DNA of 64,000 bases from Psychrosphaera sp. B3R10 (lineage in GTDB: Bacteria; Pseudomonadota; Gammaproteobacteria; Enterobacterales; Alteromonadaceae), in contig NZ_JAHKQH010000009.1 in NCBI RefSeq assembly GCF_018861025.1, positions 179,861 to 243,860 of the forward strand. The letters are read 5' to 3'. Positions 27,592 to 36,749 of the stretch are shown here, one piece after another (within the stretch, counting starts at the first letter, position 1; every line of letters starts with the position of its first letter). The notes below the pieces were generated by a model. The model searched no databases, was not told the origin of the DNA, and saw only the letters and a program-made list of their open reading frames with translations. The position numbers and the translations under genes are program-made.

Positions 27592-30500
27592 ATGGATAAA
27601 TTAACATTTTCTTTTGCCAGTTTTCGCTTTTCAGTTCGTTTTGCTGTTGTCACTGCGTTAGCTCTTGTTTGCTGCATTGTTGCGATAATAACGTTATCGC
27701 TTCAATATTATTACAGCACCTCTCAATTAGAAAAACATGCTTTAAAAGAGTTTGAACAATTTGTTGGGCAATCTAAAAAAGCACTGCAAAATAATGACGT
27801 TCAAGCTAAGTTACTCGTCGACCTTTTATCAATATATCCAGATATCGAAGCTCAGTCACCGCGCACCAAACTCAATTTAATAAGTGAAATGATGGCCAGT
27901 AATCCACTTGTTTTTGGTCTTTACATGGCGACGCCAGAGGGAAACTTTTTTGAGGTTGTGAATTTAAATACAACCGGAGCTCGAAAACAATATTTTGCTG
28001 AGGATAATGATATTTGGTTAACACTAGCGATAAATGTCGATCAAGACCCCAATCTGCAAGTGTTAACTTACTATGATAAAAATTTACAACAAACCAATCA
28101 AACCACAAAACCGACAAACTACAATCCTGTTTTAAGACCTTGGTATACACAGGCGAGTAAACAAACCACGCAAGGCGCGCCTTATTTATTTCAGTTTTCT
28201 CAATTACCTGGGATCACGTATTCCAAAAAGTTACCCAATAATAAAGGGGTTATCGGTTTAGACGTTAGCTTATTTAACCTTTCACAGAATCTAGCGATGC
28301 ACGCCAATGCATTTTCTGGAGAAGCCTACCTTATTAAACAAAACGGCGAGTTGATTGCGCAATCTAATTCTCCGGTCCTTGATGAAAGACTAAAAAGCAT
28401 TACACCTTTAAAGCTCACTACGGACGAAAAAAACTATGTTAACCAACTTGCTTCAATGCGGATTTCAAATGGCGAAGATTGGCAACCTATCGACTTTTCA
28501 CTTTCGGGAGCACCAAAGGGTTATGCCGTAGATGCGTTAAAAATGATTAGTGAAAAAACAGGGATAAAATTAAATTTTGTTAATGGTTTTAGCTGGCAAC
28601 AATTCACAGAGCAATTTAAAACTAAGAAATTAGATATTTTAAATGGAGTTTACGACACTCAGGAAAACCGAGATCTCGGATTATTGTCAGACGCCTACGG
28701 TAATTTGCCATTAGGGTTATTGGTGAAGAAAAACCAGAATTTCAGTTCATTATCGCAGTTGCATGGTAAAAAATTAGCCATTGGCAGTGGGTGGTCGATT
28801 GCCAAAGAAATCGAACAGTCTCATCCACAAATAGAAATTGTAAGCTTTACTAAAAACCATGAAATGATTGAGCTCTTAGCGTCTAATAAAGTGGATGCTG
28901 CCTTAGACATCGCGTTAATCATGGATAATTTATTAAAAGAGTTTGGTGTAGATAACCTTACGGTATTAAAAGACTTTTCCTTAGATGGGGTCCAAATTGA
29001 CACTAAGCTACGCATGTTACTGCAAAAGGAACATGCGCCTTTGTTGCCCATAATTAATCGTGCGTTAGCCGAATTGCAAAACATTCATATCCCACAACTT
29101 GAAAAAAAGTGGCTATTTAACACTCAGGACAAATCAACTGTGCGAGTGTTGCCTTATATCCAAGCGATTGATCAGGCTCGTAAAACCACTTTAGAATCGC
29201 TGCATTATTTTGAGTATCAAGGTGAGAATAAACTGCTCTATTTTAGTGAGCTTGGATCATCACTTTCTCAAGATCAATTGCTGGTTTTGGCAATCGATGA
29301 AAGCACGCTATTTGCCCCCGTATATAAAAGCGTAATTGAAAGCAGTTTAATAACGATGGCTGTCATTGCCATTTTATTACCATTAACCTATCTATTTGCG
29401 TCCCCGGTAACCACAACATTTAATACGCTGTTGCTGCAAACTCAACAGATCTCTAATCGGGACTACAGTGTGGTTAAAGTAGCGCCGAGCAATATTATTG
29501 AAGTAAAACGCCTATCCTTAGCAATCAAAAAAATGTCTAACAACTTGTATAATCATGAGTTGGCTCAAAAAGGTCTGATTGATGCCATGGTGAAGCTGAT
29601 AGCTCAGGCAATAGATGATAAATCCCCCTACACAGGTGGACATTGCAATCGAGTCCCTGAGTTGAGTGAAATGTTATTAAAAGTCGCTTGTAAGGAAAAC
29701 ACCGGTATTTTTGAAAGCTTTGATATTACTTCTGAACAACAATGGCGAGAATTAACCACTGCGGCGTGGTTACATGATTGTGGCAAAATAACGACCCCAG
29801 AGCATATTGTTGATAAAGGCTCAAAATTAGAATGCATTTATAATCGGATCCATGAAGTTAGAATGCGCTTTGAAGTGCTTCATCGCGATATTGAAATTAC
29901 TTATTTAAATGCATTACAAACCTCTCCTGAAGATAAAGCCGAACTTTTGGAAAAATGCCGAAAAGAGCAACAACAACTGCAACACGATTTTGCTTTTATT
30001 GCACATTCAAATATTGGAAGTGAAGGTCTCTCAAGTGAAGCCGAACAAAAAATCAAACAATTAGCTCAACAAACTTGGCTTCGTTATTTTGACGACCAAC
30101 TCGGACTTTCACCACAGGAAGAAAGAGAGCTTGTAAATGAAAGCGCGCCACTGCCAGCGGTTGAATATTTGCTGGCCGATAAAGAAGGACATATCAAGCA
30201 ACACGCTAAAGAACATAAACTGCCTGACAGTCTTGGGATTAAAATGGCGATACCTGAAAATTTGGCCAACCTAGGTGAAATATATAATTTGACGGTCATG
30301 AAAGGCACGTTAACGACTGAGGATCGATTTATAATAAACGAACACATTATTAGTACGATAAAAATTCTGGATCAAATTCCATTTCCACCAGAGCTAGAAA
30401 ATGTCCCGCGTATTGCATCTACTCACCATGAAACCATGCGTGGAGATGGTTATCCCCGCAGATTAAAAGGGGACGAACTCAGTATCCCTGAACGTATTTT

Positions 30501-30729
30501 GGCTTTAGCTGATATTTTTGAGGCATTAACCGCCTCCGACCGTCCATATAAAAAAGCGAAACCACTTAGTGTTTCTCTCAATATATTACATAAAATGGCG
30601 ATTGAAGAGCACATTGACTTAGCCGTTTTTCAGCTATTCATTAAAAGTAAAGTTTACTTACATTACGCAAATAAATTTTTACCAAAGGAACAAATAGATA
30701 CAGTAGATGAGCAACTGTATTTGGGATAA
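27592..30729 (+). CDS. Membrane HD-GYP phosphodiesterase with Cache and solute-binding sensor domains
   Basis: Likely cyclic-di-GMP phosphodiesterase. From the ATG at 27592: TM1 (~15-40), a dCache-like extracytoplasmic domain (~45-280), an SBP_bac_3-type solute-binding domain (~285-500), TM2 (~585-605), a HAMP-like linker and an HD-GYP domain (~655-1045). HD residues are His728-Asp729 (WLHDCGKI), and the second motif is HHETMRGDGYP (945-955). About 150 residues, partly coiled coil, are inserted between HDCGK and the second half of the domain. A TTG at 27577 in the same frame is possible; neither start has a good ribosome site. The ligand may be an amino acid or similar small molecule. Confidence 0.87.
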   Translation: MDKLTFSFASFRFSVRFAVVTALALVCCIVAIITLSLQYYYSTSQLEKHALKEFEQFVGQSKKALQNNDVQAKLLVDLLSIYPDIEAQSPRTKLNLISEMMASNPLVFGLYMATPEGNFFEVVNLNTTGARKQYFAEDNDIWLTLAINVDQDPNLQVLTYYDKNLQQTNQTTKPTNYNPVLRPWYTQASKQTTQGAPYLFQFSQLPGITYSKKLPNNKGVIGLDVSLFNLSQNLAMHANAFSGEAYLIKQNGELIAQSNSPVLDERLKSITPLKLTTDEKNYVNQLASMRISNGEDWQPIDFSLSGAPKGYAVDALKMISEKTGIKLNFVNGFSWQQFTEQFKTKKLDILNGVYDTQENRDLGLLSDAYGNLPLGLLVKKNQNFSSLSQLHGKKLAIGSGWSIAKEIEQSHPQIEIVSFTKNHEMIELLASNKVDAALDIALIMDNLLKEFGVDNLTVLKDFSLDGVQIDTKLRMLLQKEHAPLLPIINRALAELQNIHIPQLEKKWLFNTQDKSTVRVLPYIQAIDQARKTTLESLHYFEYQGENKLLYFSELGSSLSQDQLLVLAIDESTLFAPVYKSVIESSLITMAVIAILLPLTYLFASPVTTTFNTLLLQTQQISNRDYSVVKVAPSNIIEVKRLSLAIKKMSNNLYNHELAQKGLIDAMVKLIAQAIDDKSPYTGGHCNRVPELSEMLLKVACKENTGIFESFDITSEQQWRELTTAAWLHDCGKITTPEHIVDKGSKLECIYNRIHEVRMRFEVLHRDIEITYLNALQTSPEDKAELLEKCRKEQQQLQHDFAFIAHSNIGSEGLSSEAEQKIKQLAQQTWLRYFDDQLGLSPQEERELVNESAPLPAVEYLLADKEGHIKQHAKEHKLPDSLGIKMAIPENLANLGEIYNLTVMKGTLTTEDRFIINEHIISTIKILDQIPFPPELENVPRIASTHHETMRGDGYPRRLKGDELSIPERILALADIFEALTASDRPYKKAKPLSVSLNILHKMAIEEHIDLAVFQLFIKSKVYLHYANKFLPKEQIDTVDEQLYLG

Positions 30730-30756
30730 GTTTTAGGTTTGCGCTGACAGTATATT

Positions 30757-30771
30757 CCGACCAACGGTCGG
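30757..30771. terminator. Short hairpin between convergent genes
   Basis: CCGACC-AAC-GGTCGG, a 6-bp GC-rich stem between the HD-GYP gene and the end of the minus-strand ynj-like operon. The tail (CGGTTT) is weak, so the terminator call is tentative. Confidence 0.4.
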
Positions 30772-30820
30772 CGGTTTAGCGACAACTAAACTTTTTAAAC
30801 TGAGCTACATTACTTAATAT

Positions 30821-31612
30821 TCATTTGCCTTTAAACGGCATCATTAACAGCCCAAACAACGAAGCATTTTGTTTAGCTTTTGGATATTCCTTTAAGCCAA
30901 TATCAAGCTCTTCATCGGTTTTTGTCGCTTCGTTTTTATAGCTACCAAACAACTTGTCCCACCAAATAACGCTAAATCCATAATTTGAATTTGTCTCAGA
31001 GACTTTTTGGCTATGGTGAATACGGTGTAAAACTTGTGTCATCAATATGAGTCGTAATGGTTTCTCAATACTTTGAGGTAAACGAATATTGGCATGATTG
31101 AACAGCGCGAGGCCATTTAACGCAATTTCGAATATAAGTACCGCAATCGCTGGTATACCCAGTAACCCGACGGCGGCAATCTTGATAACAATACTAAGAA
31201 CAATTTCAATAGGATGGAACCTAAGACCGGTACTCGTATCAACATGAATATCAGCATGATGTACACGGTGCAAACGCCATAACATGGGCACTTTATGGAA
31301 CAATCTATGCTGCCAATAAATCAATATATCGAGCAGTATTAAACTAAGCACAACGATGACGATAGTAGGCGCATTTATATTATTAAATAACCCAAATCCC
31401 TGCTGCTGATTACTAATGGCTAATGCCGTTAACCCAATAGGGACAGTTAAACGTGCGACTACTGAGGATACAAATATTAACCCAAAGTTGGCAAACCACC
31501 GCGTGCGGGCTTTAATGGGTGAATGCCGTGCCGGCTTTTGCCACTCAAGCAACATCATGATAATTAAAATAGAAAAAAAACAACCTAGACGCCACCCTAT
31601 TTCATTGGCCAT
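30821..31612 (-). CDS. Sterol desaturase / fatty acid hydroxylase family membrane protein
   Basis: Di-iron membrane oxygenase family. Several helices (~10-22, 42-66, 82-100, 135-170) surround the histidine clusters HRLFH (102-106), HRVHH (115-119) and HRIHH (196-200), which are the di-iron ligands. Length 263 is normal. It is the last gene of an eight-gene minus-strand operon and its start overlaps the end of the CDP-alcohol phosphotransferase gene by 11 nt. The context suggests hydroxylation or desaturation of a lipid made or imported by the system; the substrate is unknown. Confidence 0.87.
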   Translation of the reverse strand: MANEIGWRLGCFFSILIIMMLLEWQKPARHSPIKARTRWFANFGLIFVSSVVARLTVPIGLTALAISNQQQGFGLFNNINAPTIVIVVLSLILLDILIYWQHRLFHKVPMLWRLHRVHHADIHVDTSTGLRFHPIEIVLSIVIKIAAVGLLGIPAIAVLIFEIALNGLALFNHANIRLPQSIEKPLRLILMTQVLHRIHHSQKVSETNSNYGFSVIWWDKLFGSYKNEATKTDEELDIGLKEYPKAKQNASLFGLLMMPFKGK

Positions 31613-32258
31613 GAGTAACCTCTTGAGAAGACTGCAAAATAGCCTCTTGCTGTTTTAGTGTGTGGTAGCCGCCATGTATCCGCGTAACTATCGTAATCGC
31701 ACAGGCAAAGGCAAATCCATACGCTAATAACGCAAAATGTTGCGGCCAAAGACAAAAGGCGACAAACAACGCAATGGTCTCCGTTCCTTCTGTTAAGCCA
31801 TTTAAATAGTAAAAACTTTTATACTTAAATTGCGGTTTATCGAGTTTAAATTTTTCTGCAGCAATAGCGAACGCTAAAAAACTCGAACCGGTGCCAATAA
31901 AGGTTGCCAATAGTACAGAGCCGGCGATGGCATTTTGCTCAGGATTAGCAAATACAAAGCCTAGCGGTATGGCCGCATAAAATAAGAAATCGAGGGTGAT
32001 ATCTAAAAAGCCACCAGCGCTTGAACTTTGTTTACTATAACGAGCTAAAGCACCATCAAGGCCATCGAATATTCGATTTAACACAATCGCAGCAAGTGCC
32101 GCATACCACAGCTCAAAAGCCAATAAAGGCACCGCTAATAAGCCAATTAAAAAACCGACGACAGTCAGTTGATCCGCAGTGACTTTACGTTTGTGCAAAA
32201 GCATCACAACTGGCTGTAAAACAGGTTTTATAATCGGCGTGATGAATCTATCTAACAT
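31602..32258 (-). CDS. ynjF: CDP-alcohol phosphatidyltransferase family protein (YnjF-like)
   Basis: Integral membrane phosphotransferase that joins a CDP-alcohol to an alcohol acceptor. The signature D-x2-DG-x2-AR-x8-G-x3-D-x3-D is seen in DGLDGALARYSKQSSSAGGF followed by LDITLD. Six hydrophobic segments and 218 residues fit the family. It overlaps ynjD by 7 nt and the hydroxylase gene by 11 nt. In E. coli ynjF also follows ynjBCD(E), which supports the symbol. The acceptor (glycerol-P, inositol-P or other) cannot be read from sequence. Confidence 0.82.
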   Translation of the reverse strand: MLDRFITPIIKPVLQPVVMLLHKRKVTADQLTVVGFLIGLLAVPLLAFELWYAALAAIVLNRIFDGLDGALARYSKQSSSAGGFLDITLDFLFYAAIPLGFVFANPEQNAIAGSVLLATFIGTGSSFLAFAIAAEKFKLDKPQFKYKSFYYLNGLTEGTETIALFVAFCLWPQHFALLAYGFAFACAITIVTRIHGGYHTLKQQEAILQSSQEVTHGQ

Positions 32259-32899
32259 TTAGCTTGTCCTGTGTTTAAGGTGATCACTTTACCGTTTGCA
32301 GCCTCAGCATCACTATGATCATGTGTAACCATAATTGTCGGTAACTTATGATTGCGGATGGTGTCAAAAACCAACTGCCGAGTCTCAGCGCGCAATTGCG
32401 CATCTAACTTACTAAACGGTTCGTCGAGCAAAATAGCTTTCGGTTCGCTTAGCAACATTCGCAGTAAAGCAACTCGTGCCTGTTGCCCCCCAGACAATTC
32501 ATCAGGATGTCGATTGACCATACCTCCTAGACCAAATGTTTCGAGCATCTGTTCTATTTTTTCTATACGTTGCTTTTTATTACCCTTAGGCATCGCAAAT
32601 GCAATATTGCCACCAACGGTGAGATGTGAAAACAATAACGCATCTTGATACAACACGCCTATATGTCGTAGGTGTGAAGGCAGTCCGTTAACATTTTTGC
32701 CATTAAGCCAGACCTCACCTTCTGCGTGAAAATGACTATTGAGACCTGCGGTTATCCAATTTAACAAACTCGATTTACCGCTGCCAGACGGCCCCATAAT
32801 CGTCAGTATCTCACCGCCATTCACTTGCTCGTTTAAGCTAAGTAACAATTGCTTTTGACGAAACAATTGCAGATTTTTTATTTGTAAAGATGACTGCAT
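32252..32899 (-). CDS. ynjD: ABC transporter ATP-binding protein YnjD
   Basis: Nucleotide-binding subunit of an ABC importer. Walker A is GPSGSGKS (36-43), the signature is LSGGQQARVAL, Walker B is AILLDEPFSKLD, and the switch His lies in MVTHDHSDAEA. At 215 residues it is a short ATPase, as E. coli YnjD is. The gene follows the permease after 9 nt. It should pair with the double-length permease and the periplasmic binding protein encoded just upstream. Confidence 0.9.
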   Translation of the reverse strand: MQSSLQIKNLQLFRQKQLLLSLNEQVNGGEILTIMGPSGSGKSSLLNWITAGLNSHFHAEGEVWLNGKNVNGLPSHLRHIGVLYQDALLFSHLTVGGNIAFAMPKGNKKQRIEKIEQMLETFGLGGMVNRHPDELSGGQQARVALLRMLLSEPKAILLDEPFSKLDAQLRAETRQLVFDTIRNHKLPTIMVTHDHSDAEAANGKVITLNTGQAKC

Positions 32900-32908
32900 A
32901 TTAACCCT

Positions 32909-34648
32909 TTAGTGATGCGCGCTTTTATAAAAAAACTTAGGCAATAACCAAGCTATGATAAACCCAATAAGCGGCAAAACCATTTGCATAATGGCATAAA
33001 CCGCACTCGTACGCCGACTTGCACCATTGGCTAAAGCAACGGCTTCGGTCGTAATTGTCGAAATTCGTCCACCTCCGACAAGTAGAGTGGGTAAGTATTG
33101 GCCAAAGCTAATGGCTAATCCTAATGCAGCTGCGATTAAAATGGGTGCAAATAATTGTGGAAGTTTAACTTTCAAAAAGACCTTGTGTGGCTTTGCCCCT
33201 AAGCTTGCCGCCACATTTGAAAACCTAGGATCTAAACGTCGATAACTGCCAGCTAACGATAAAAATACGTAGGGTAAAACAAACAATAAGTGAGTCAGCA
33301 CGACACTGACAAACACCGATAAATTATTTGCTAATTGTTGTAACCACACCAATCCAAATAAAAAAGCAATACTCGGGACGAGCAGAGGTAAATAGATAAT
33401 GAAGCTCATAAAACGTGAAACAGATTTATTTCGTAACTGCTCTGATTCTAAACATAATAACGTCAGTAGTATGGCCAATGCCGTGCTAACGATACCTATG
33501 TTTAAGGTGTTTATAACAGGGCCGGCCATTTGAGTTAAAGCACTTTGGAAATGCGACAAGACTAATTGGTCTGGGATCGCCGATGGAAAACGCCAAAAAC
33601 CAGCGACCGACGATAATAACAGCCCGACCAGTGCTAATAAGATAAAACCTATTACCCCAGTGATTAATACCGAAGTGAGCTTTTGCCAAAATGCCCCGCT
33701 GTATTCGCGCTCGCCATTGGTAAGCAAGTCACGACAAAAATACATTACGACCTTTTCTCCGAACAACCACAACATAAGCAATCCACCGGTTATCGCTAAC
33801 TGCAATAATGCCCCTGCTGACGCCTTAATTTTTAGATTTAAATCAACGTCGTTAAACCACTGCATTATAGCAACGGCAAGGGTCGGTGGCGTATTAGGTC
33901 CTAATATGAGTGGCATTTCCACACTGGCACTGGCATAGGCGAGTACAGCTAAAATGGGTAGCCGCAACAAAGGGTATAGGTTAGGCAATATGACTTTAAA
34001 AAAGGCCGTCATTGGACAGTAACCTAAGCTAAGCGCAACTTTGTGTTGCGCTCTGAGCTTTTTACCTAGCTCAGGTTGCGCAAGTACGCCTAGCGCCATA
34101 AGTAGCAAAAACGGCAACTCTTTTAAGGTTAACACTAATATAATACTAATCCCCATTGCGTCATGCGGAAAGATCCCCTGGGGCGATAATTCCCAACCGC
34201 TCAGCCAGGGGGAGACCAATCGGGATAACATACCAGAGGGTGCAATAAGAAAACCAATAGCAATCGCTGCGGCGGCATGCGGGATAACTAAAATGGGGCT
34301 TAACAAACGCTGGATGTAGTTGAGCCAAACCGTATTAAAAAAGGCCGCTAAGATCATTAAGGTAATAATAAAGGCGAGTAACGTGCTTATTAAACCGGTA
34401 CTAATACTCAACATTGCCATTTGTACCAGCCCCGGAGTTTGCCACAGCGCAGTAAACCCATGAAGGCCAATCTTGTATTGGCTTAAAGCAGGAGCCCATC
34501 CAAATGCCGGTAACACAACGCCAATTAAACCAGCCAATACTGGGATCAATAAACAGGCGAGTAAAAACCGTGGACTGAATTTTACAATGCGAGTAAACAA
34601 ATCGGTTTTATATTCAATGTTTGTGGTTTTAGTCGGTTCAACATTCAT
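32909..34648 (-). CDS. ynjC: Double-length ABC transporter permease YnjC
   Basis: Inner-membrane permease with two fused BPD_transp_1 halves and about twelve helices over 579 residues. EAA-type loops are visible, for example SLGYCPMTAFFKVILPNLYP in the first half and a matching ASLGAKPHKVFLKVKLPQLF in the second. The fused architecture matches YnjC and ThiP/FbpB-type permeases. It overlaps the ynjB stop by 4 nt. E. coli ynjBCD is annotated as a putative thiamine-related or unknown-substrate importer, so the substrate should be left open. Confidence 0.88.
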   Translation of the reverse strand: MNVEPTKTTNIEYKTDLFTRIVKFSPRFLLACLLIPVLAGLIGVVLPAFGWAPALSQYKIGLHGFTALWQTPGLVQMAMLSISTGLISTLLAFIITLMILAAFFNTVWLNYIQRLLSPILVIPHAAAAIAIGFLIAPSGMLSRLVSPWLSGWELSPQGIFPHDAMGISIILVLTLKELPFLLLMALGVLAQPELGKKLRAQHKVALSLGYCPMTAFFKVILPNLYPLLRLPILAVLAYASASVEMPLILGPNTPPTLAVAIMQWFNDVDLNLKIKASAGALLQLAITGGLLMLWLFGEKVVMYFCRDLLTNGEREYSGAFWQKLTSVLITGVIGFILLALVGLLLSSVAGFWRFPSAIPDQLVLSHFQSALTQMAGPVINTLNIGIVSTALAILLTLLCLESEQLRNKSVSRFMSFIIYLPLLVPSIAFLFGLVWLQQLANNLSVFVSVVLTHLLFVLPYVFLSLAGSYRRLDPRFSNVAASLGAKPHKVFLKVKLPQLFAPILIAAALGLAISFGQYLPTLLVGGGRISTITTEAVALANGASRRTSAVYAIMQMVLPLIGFIIAWLLPKFFYKSAHH

Positions 34649-35916
34649 TTGCTAACCCCGTAACGAACGTTCCAACCTTGAATAATCGCGTTGACCCAAT
34701 CGGGATGTGGTTCACTTAAGGTACGTTGAATGCTGTTAAAGGGTAAGGCACTCGGGTGAGGTTCCTGAGCTTTAAACCATGCTGACTGTTTATTTTCCAG
34801 CATTGAATGAATCAACACAGTTCTATCACCCCAGATATTACTTTTTTGTTTTTCTGCCTGAGCTCGCGGACTGAGCAGAAAATTAGCAACCAGTTGCGCA
34901 CTATTCGAGTGAGCCGCATTGTAAGGAATAGCAACAAAGTGGGTATTACTTAAACTGCCATCTGACATAGCATAACTGCGAATACTCGCCGGTAAATCAT
35001 AACGTTTAACGGCAGCGGGTACTTCAGGTGCAGAAAAGGTAAAAGCTAAGCTAAGTTCAGTATCGTCCACTAACCGTCGTAGTTGCGCACCACTTGTCAT
35101 AAAATGTTTGCCATTGCGCCACAATGTCGGATGAAGCTTATCTAAAAAATCCCAAAGCGGACTTAGTACCACCACTTTGCTTTGGTCAGTCACCGGTTGG
35201 TTTAGCAAGGATTGAATCTCAATTGCGCTATCTTGATGCAATATCACTAGAGCATATTTGAGAAAGCTTAATCCAAGAAAGTCAGGGGGTTTAGGATAGC
35301 TAAACCGGCCAGTGTTTTTGGCACTCCAGATAACGAGTTCATCTAATGTTGTTGGCGGATTATCGGTAGCTAAACTGTCGTAATAAAAAGTAAGAGAAGC
35401 TTGTCCCCACGGAGCCTCCATCCCTTGAGTTGGAATACCAAAATCAAAATTAACAGCGGGGTTGTTTGTCGGGTCGGTATACTTAAAATTTGGCAGGTAA
35501 TTGGCCCACTGCTTTAATAACAGCGAATGCTCGCTCATAGTGGCAAAATTGGCGCCATTAATCCAAACTAAATCGACACTGCCGTGTGTATCATTGTTTG
35601 CTGACTTTTCAGCTAAAACTCGACTTACCGCTTCGCTCGTATCACTTAGTTTCACATGATGTAAATTAATATCGTAAAGGGCTTTTACTTGCTGGGCAGT
35701 CCATTGAATATAGGCATTAATTTGAGGGTCACCGCCCCAGGCATGAAAGTACACATCTTGGTTTTTACCCAATTGTTCAATGCCCTGCCAACGCAAGTTC
35801 AGATCAGTATTGGCGGCACTTGCATTAGAGTTAATACTTATTGTTAAGGAAATAAAAAACGCGAAGCAACAAATGCCGTACCGCGTTAATATTTTCCCAA
35901 ACCTACTGACGTGCAT
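34645..35916 (-). CDS. ynjB: Periplasmic substrate-binding protein YnjB
   Basis: Extracellular solute-binding protein of the Fe/thiamine/polyamine type cluster. Residues 1-34 form a signal peptide ending SNASA, and the mature part begins with TDLNLRWQGIEQLGKNQDVYF. VYFHAWGGDPQINAYIQW and WINGANFATM are typical of the YnjB family. Length is 423. The start overlaps the end of the DUF547 gene by 14 nt. With YnjC and YnjD it makes a complete importer. The ligand is unknown. Confidence 0.87.
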   Translation of the reverse strand: MHVSRFGKILTRYGICCFAFFISLTISINSNASAANTDLNLRWQGIEQLGKNQDVYFHAWGGDPQINAYIQWTAQQVKALYDINLHHVKLSDTSEAVSRVLAEKSANNDTHGSVDLVWINGANFATMSEHSLLLKQWANYLPNFKYTDPTNNPAVNFDFGIPTQGMEAPWGQASLTFYYDSLATDNPPTTLDELVIWSAKNTGRFSYPKPPDFLGLSFLKYALVILHQDSAIEIQSLLNQPVTDQSKVVVLSPLWDFLDKLHPTLWRNGKHFMTSGAQLRRLVDDTELSLAFTFSAPEVPAAVKRYDLPASIRSYAMSDGSLSNTHFVAIPYNAAHSNSAQLVANFLLSPRAQAEKQKSNIWGDRTVLIHSMLENKQSAWFKAQEPHPSALPFNSIQRTLSEPHPDWVNAIIQGWNVRYGVSK

Positions 35917-36748
35917 TTAGCTTCCAGTTGTAATCTAAAAATTTCACTTTCATATTGTCTTCCTTGAGTAACTTTTGCTGTGCCGAAGTTAAATTAAGTG
36001 CTTGGGCGTATTGAGCAAAAAACTGCTGTAGAGAGTTTGCGCCCCGAAAGCCTTGTTCAAAATCATCACCGTACCACTTAAATATAGAAGATACGCTAAG
36101 CTTATTTTTATGCGCAATATTACGTGTCGCATCTGATAAAAAACGCACTGTTTGCGCCTCTAACTGGCGCTCTAAGTCGATAGCTGTGTATGCTTCTTCA
36201 CGAAGTGCCGGGCAACCAATACTCGCGCAGTTTACCGCAAAGTGAATGCGCGGTTCATTGTATTTTGAGTTACCGTTCTCATCAACGGCGCCACGAATTA
36301 AATCGTGTTCAATATTATCTAAACTCCGTGTTTTCCCCAACAAAGGGATGAAGTCTTTACTCCATGGTGAACTAAAAAAACTGCCTAGGTCTTTAATCGA
36401 CTCAAGGTTTTGAGATGATTTATTGTCATCGTCGATATTCGAAACAATAAGTTCAACCGTCCATGCATTATAGGCATTGATTAAAAACGCCAACTGTTTT
36501 GACTTACTCCATTGCTCAAACTCAGTTTGCGTTACTGCAGCCAATGAATCTAGGTACATTTGCAGTTCCGCATGCTCGCGTTTAATTGCCTTGTAGTCTA
36601 CTTCAGTACTGTGGTTATTATTAATTGAAACAACATGTTTACTGAGCACATTGTTCCAGCTGTCGTGCATATTTTTGGCGTTACTTGTGAACGAAATCAC
36701 AAGTAGCGACACCCCGAACAATGCTGGCTTTAATAGTGATTTAGTCAA
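35903..36748 (-). CDS. Exported DUF547 protein
   Basis: DUF547 family, found in bacteria and plants, with a possible papain-like or transglutaminase-like fold but no settled function. Core motifs are FLINAYNAW, SLDNIEHDLIRG, EPRIHFAVNCASIGCPALREEAY and a C-terminal WYGDDF; the Cys in NCASIGCPAL is the family hallmark. The start is taken as the TTG at 36748, 1 nt after the upstream stop codon and with GAGG 7 nt before it. This gives a clean signal peptide (MTKSLLKPALFGVSLLVISF...SNA). An ATG at 36781 lies inside the preceding gene and has no ribosome site. Confidence 0.85.
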   Translation of the reverse strand: MTKSLLKPALFGVSLLVISFTSNAKNMHDSWNNVLSKHVVSINNNHSTEVDYKAIKREHAELQMYLDSLAAVTQTEFEQWSKSKQLAFLINAYNAWTVELIVSNIDDDNKSSQNLESIKDLGSFFSSPWSKDFIPLLGKTRSLDNIEHDLIRGAVDENGNSKYNEPRIHFAVNCASIGCPALREEAYTAIDLERQLEAQTVRFLSDATRNIAHKNKLSVSSIFKWYGDDFEQGFRGANSLQQFFAQYAQALNLTSAQQKLLKEDNMKVKFLDYNWKLNARQ

Positions 36749-36749
36749 A

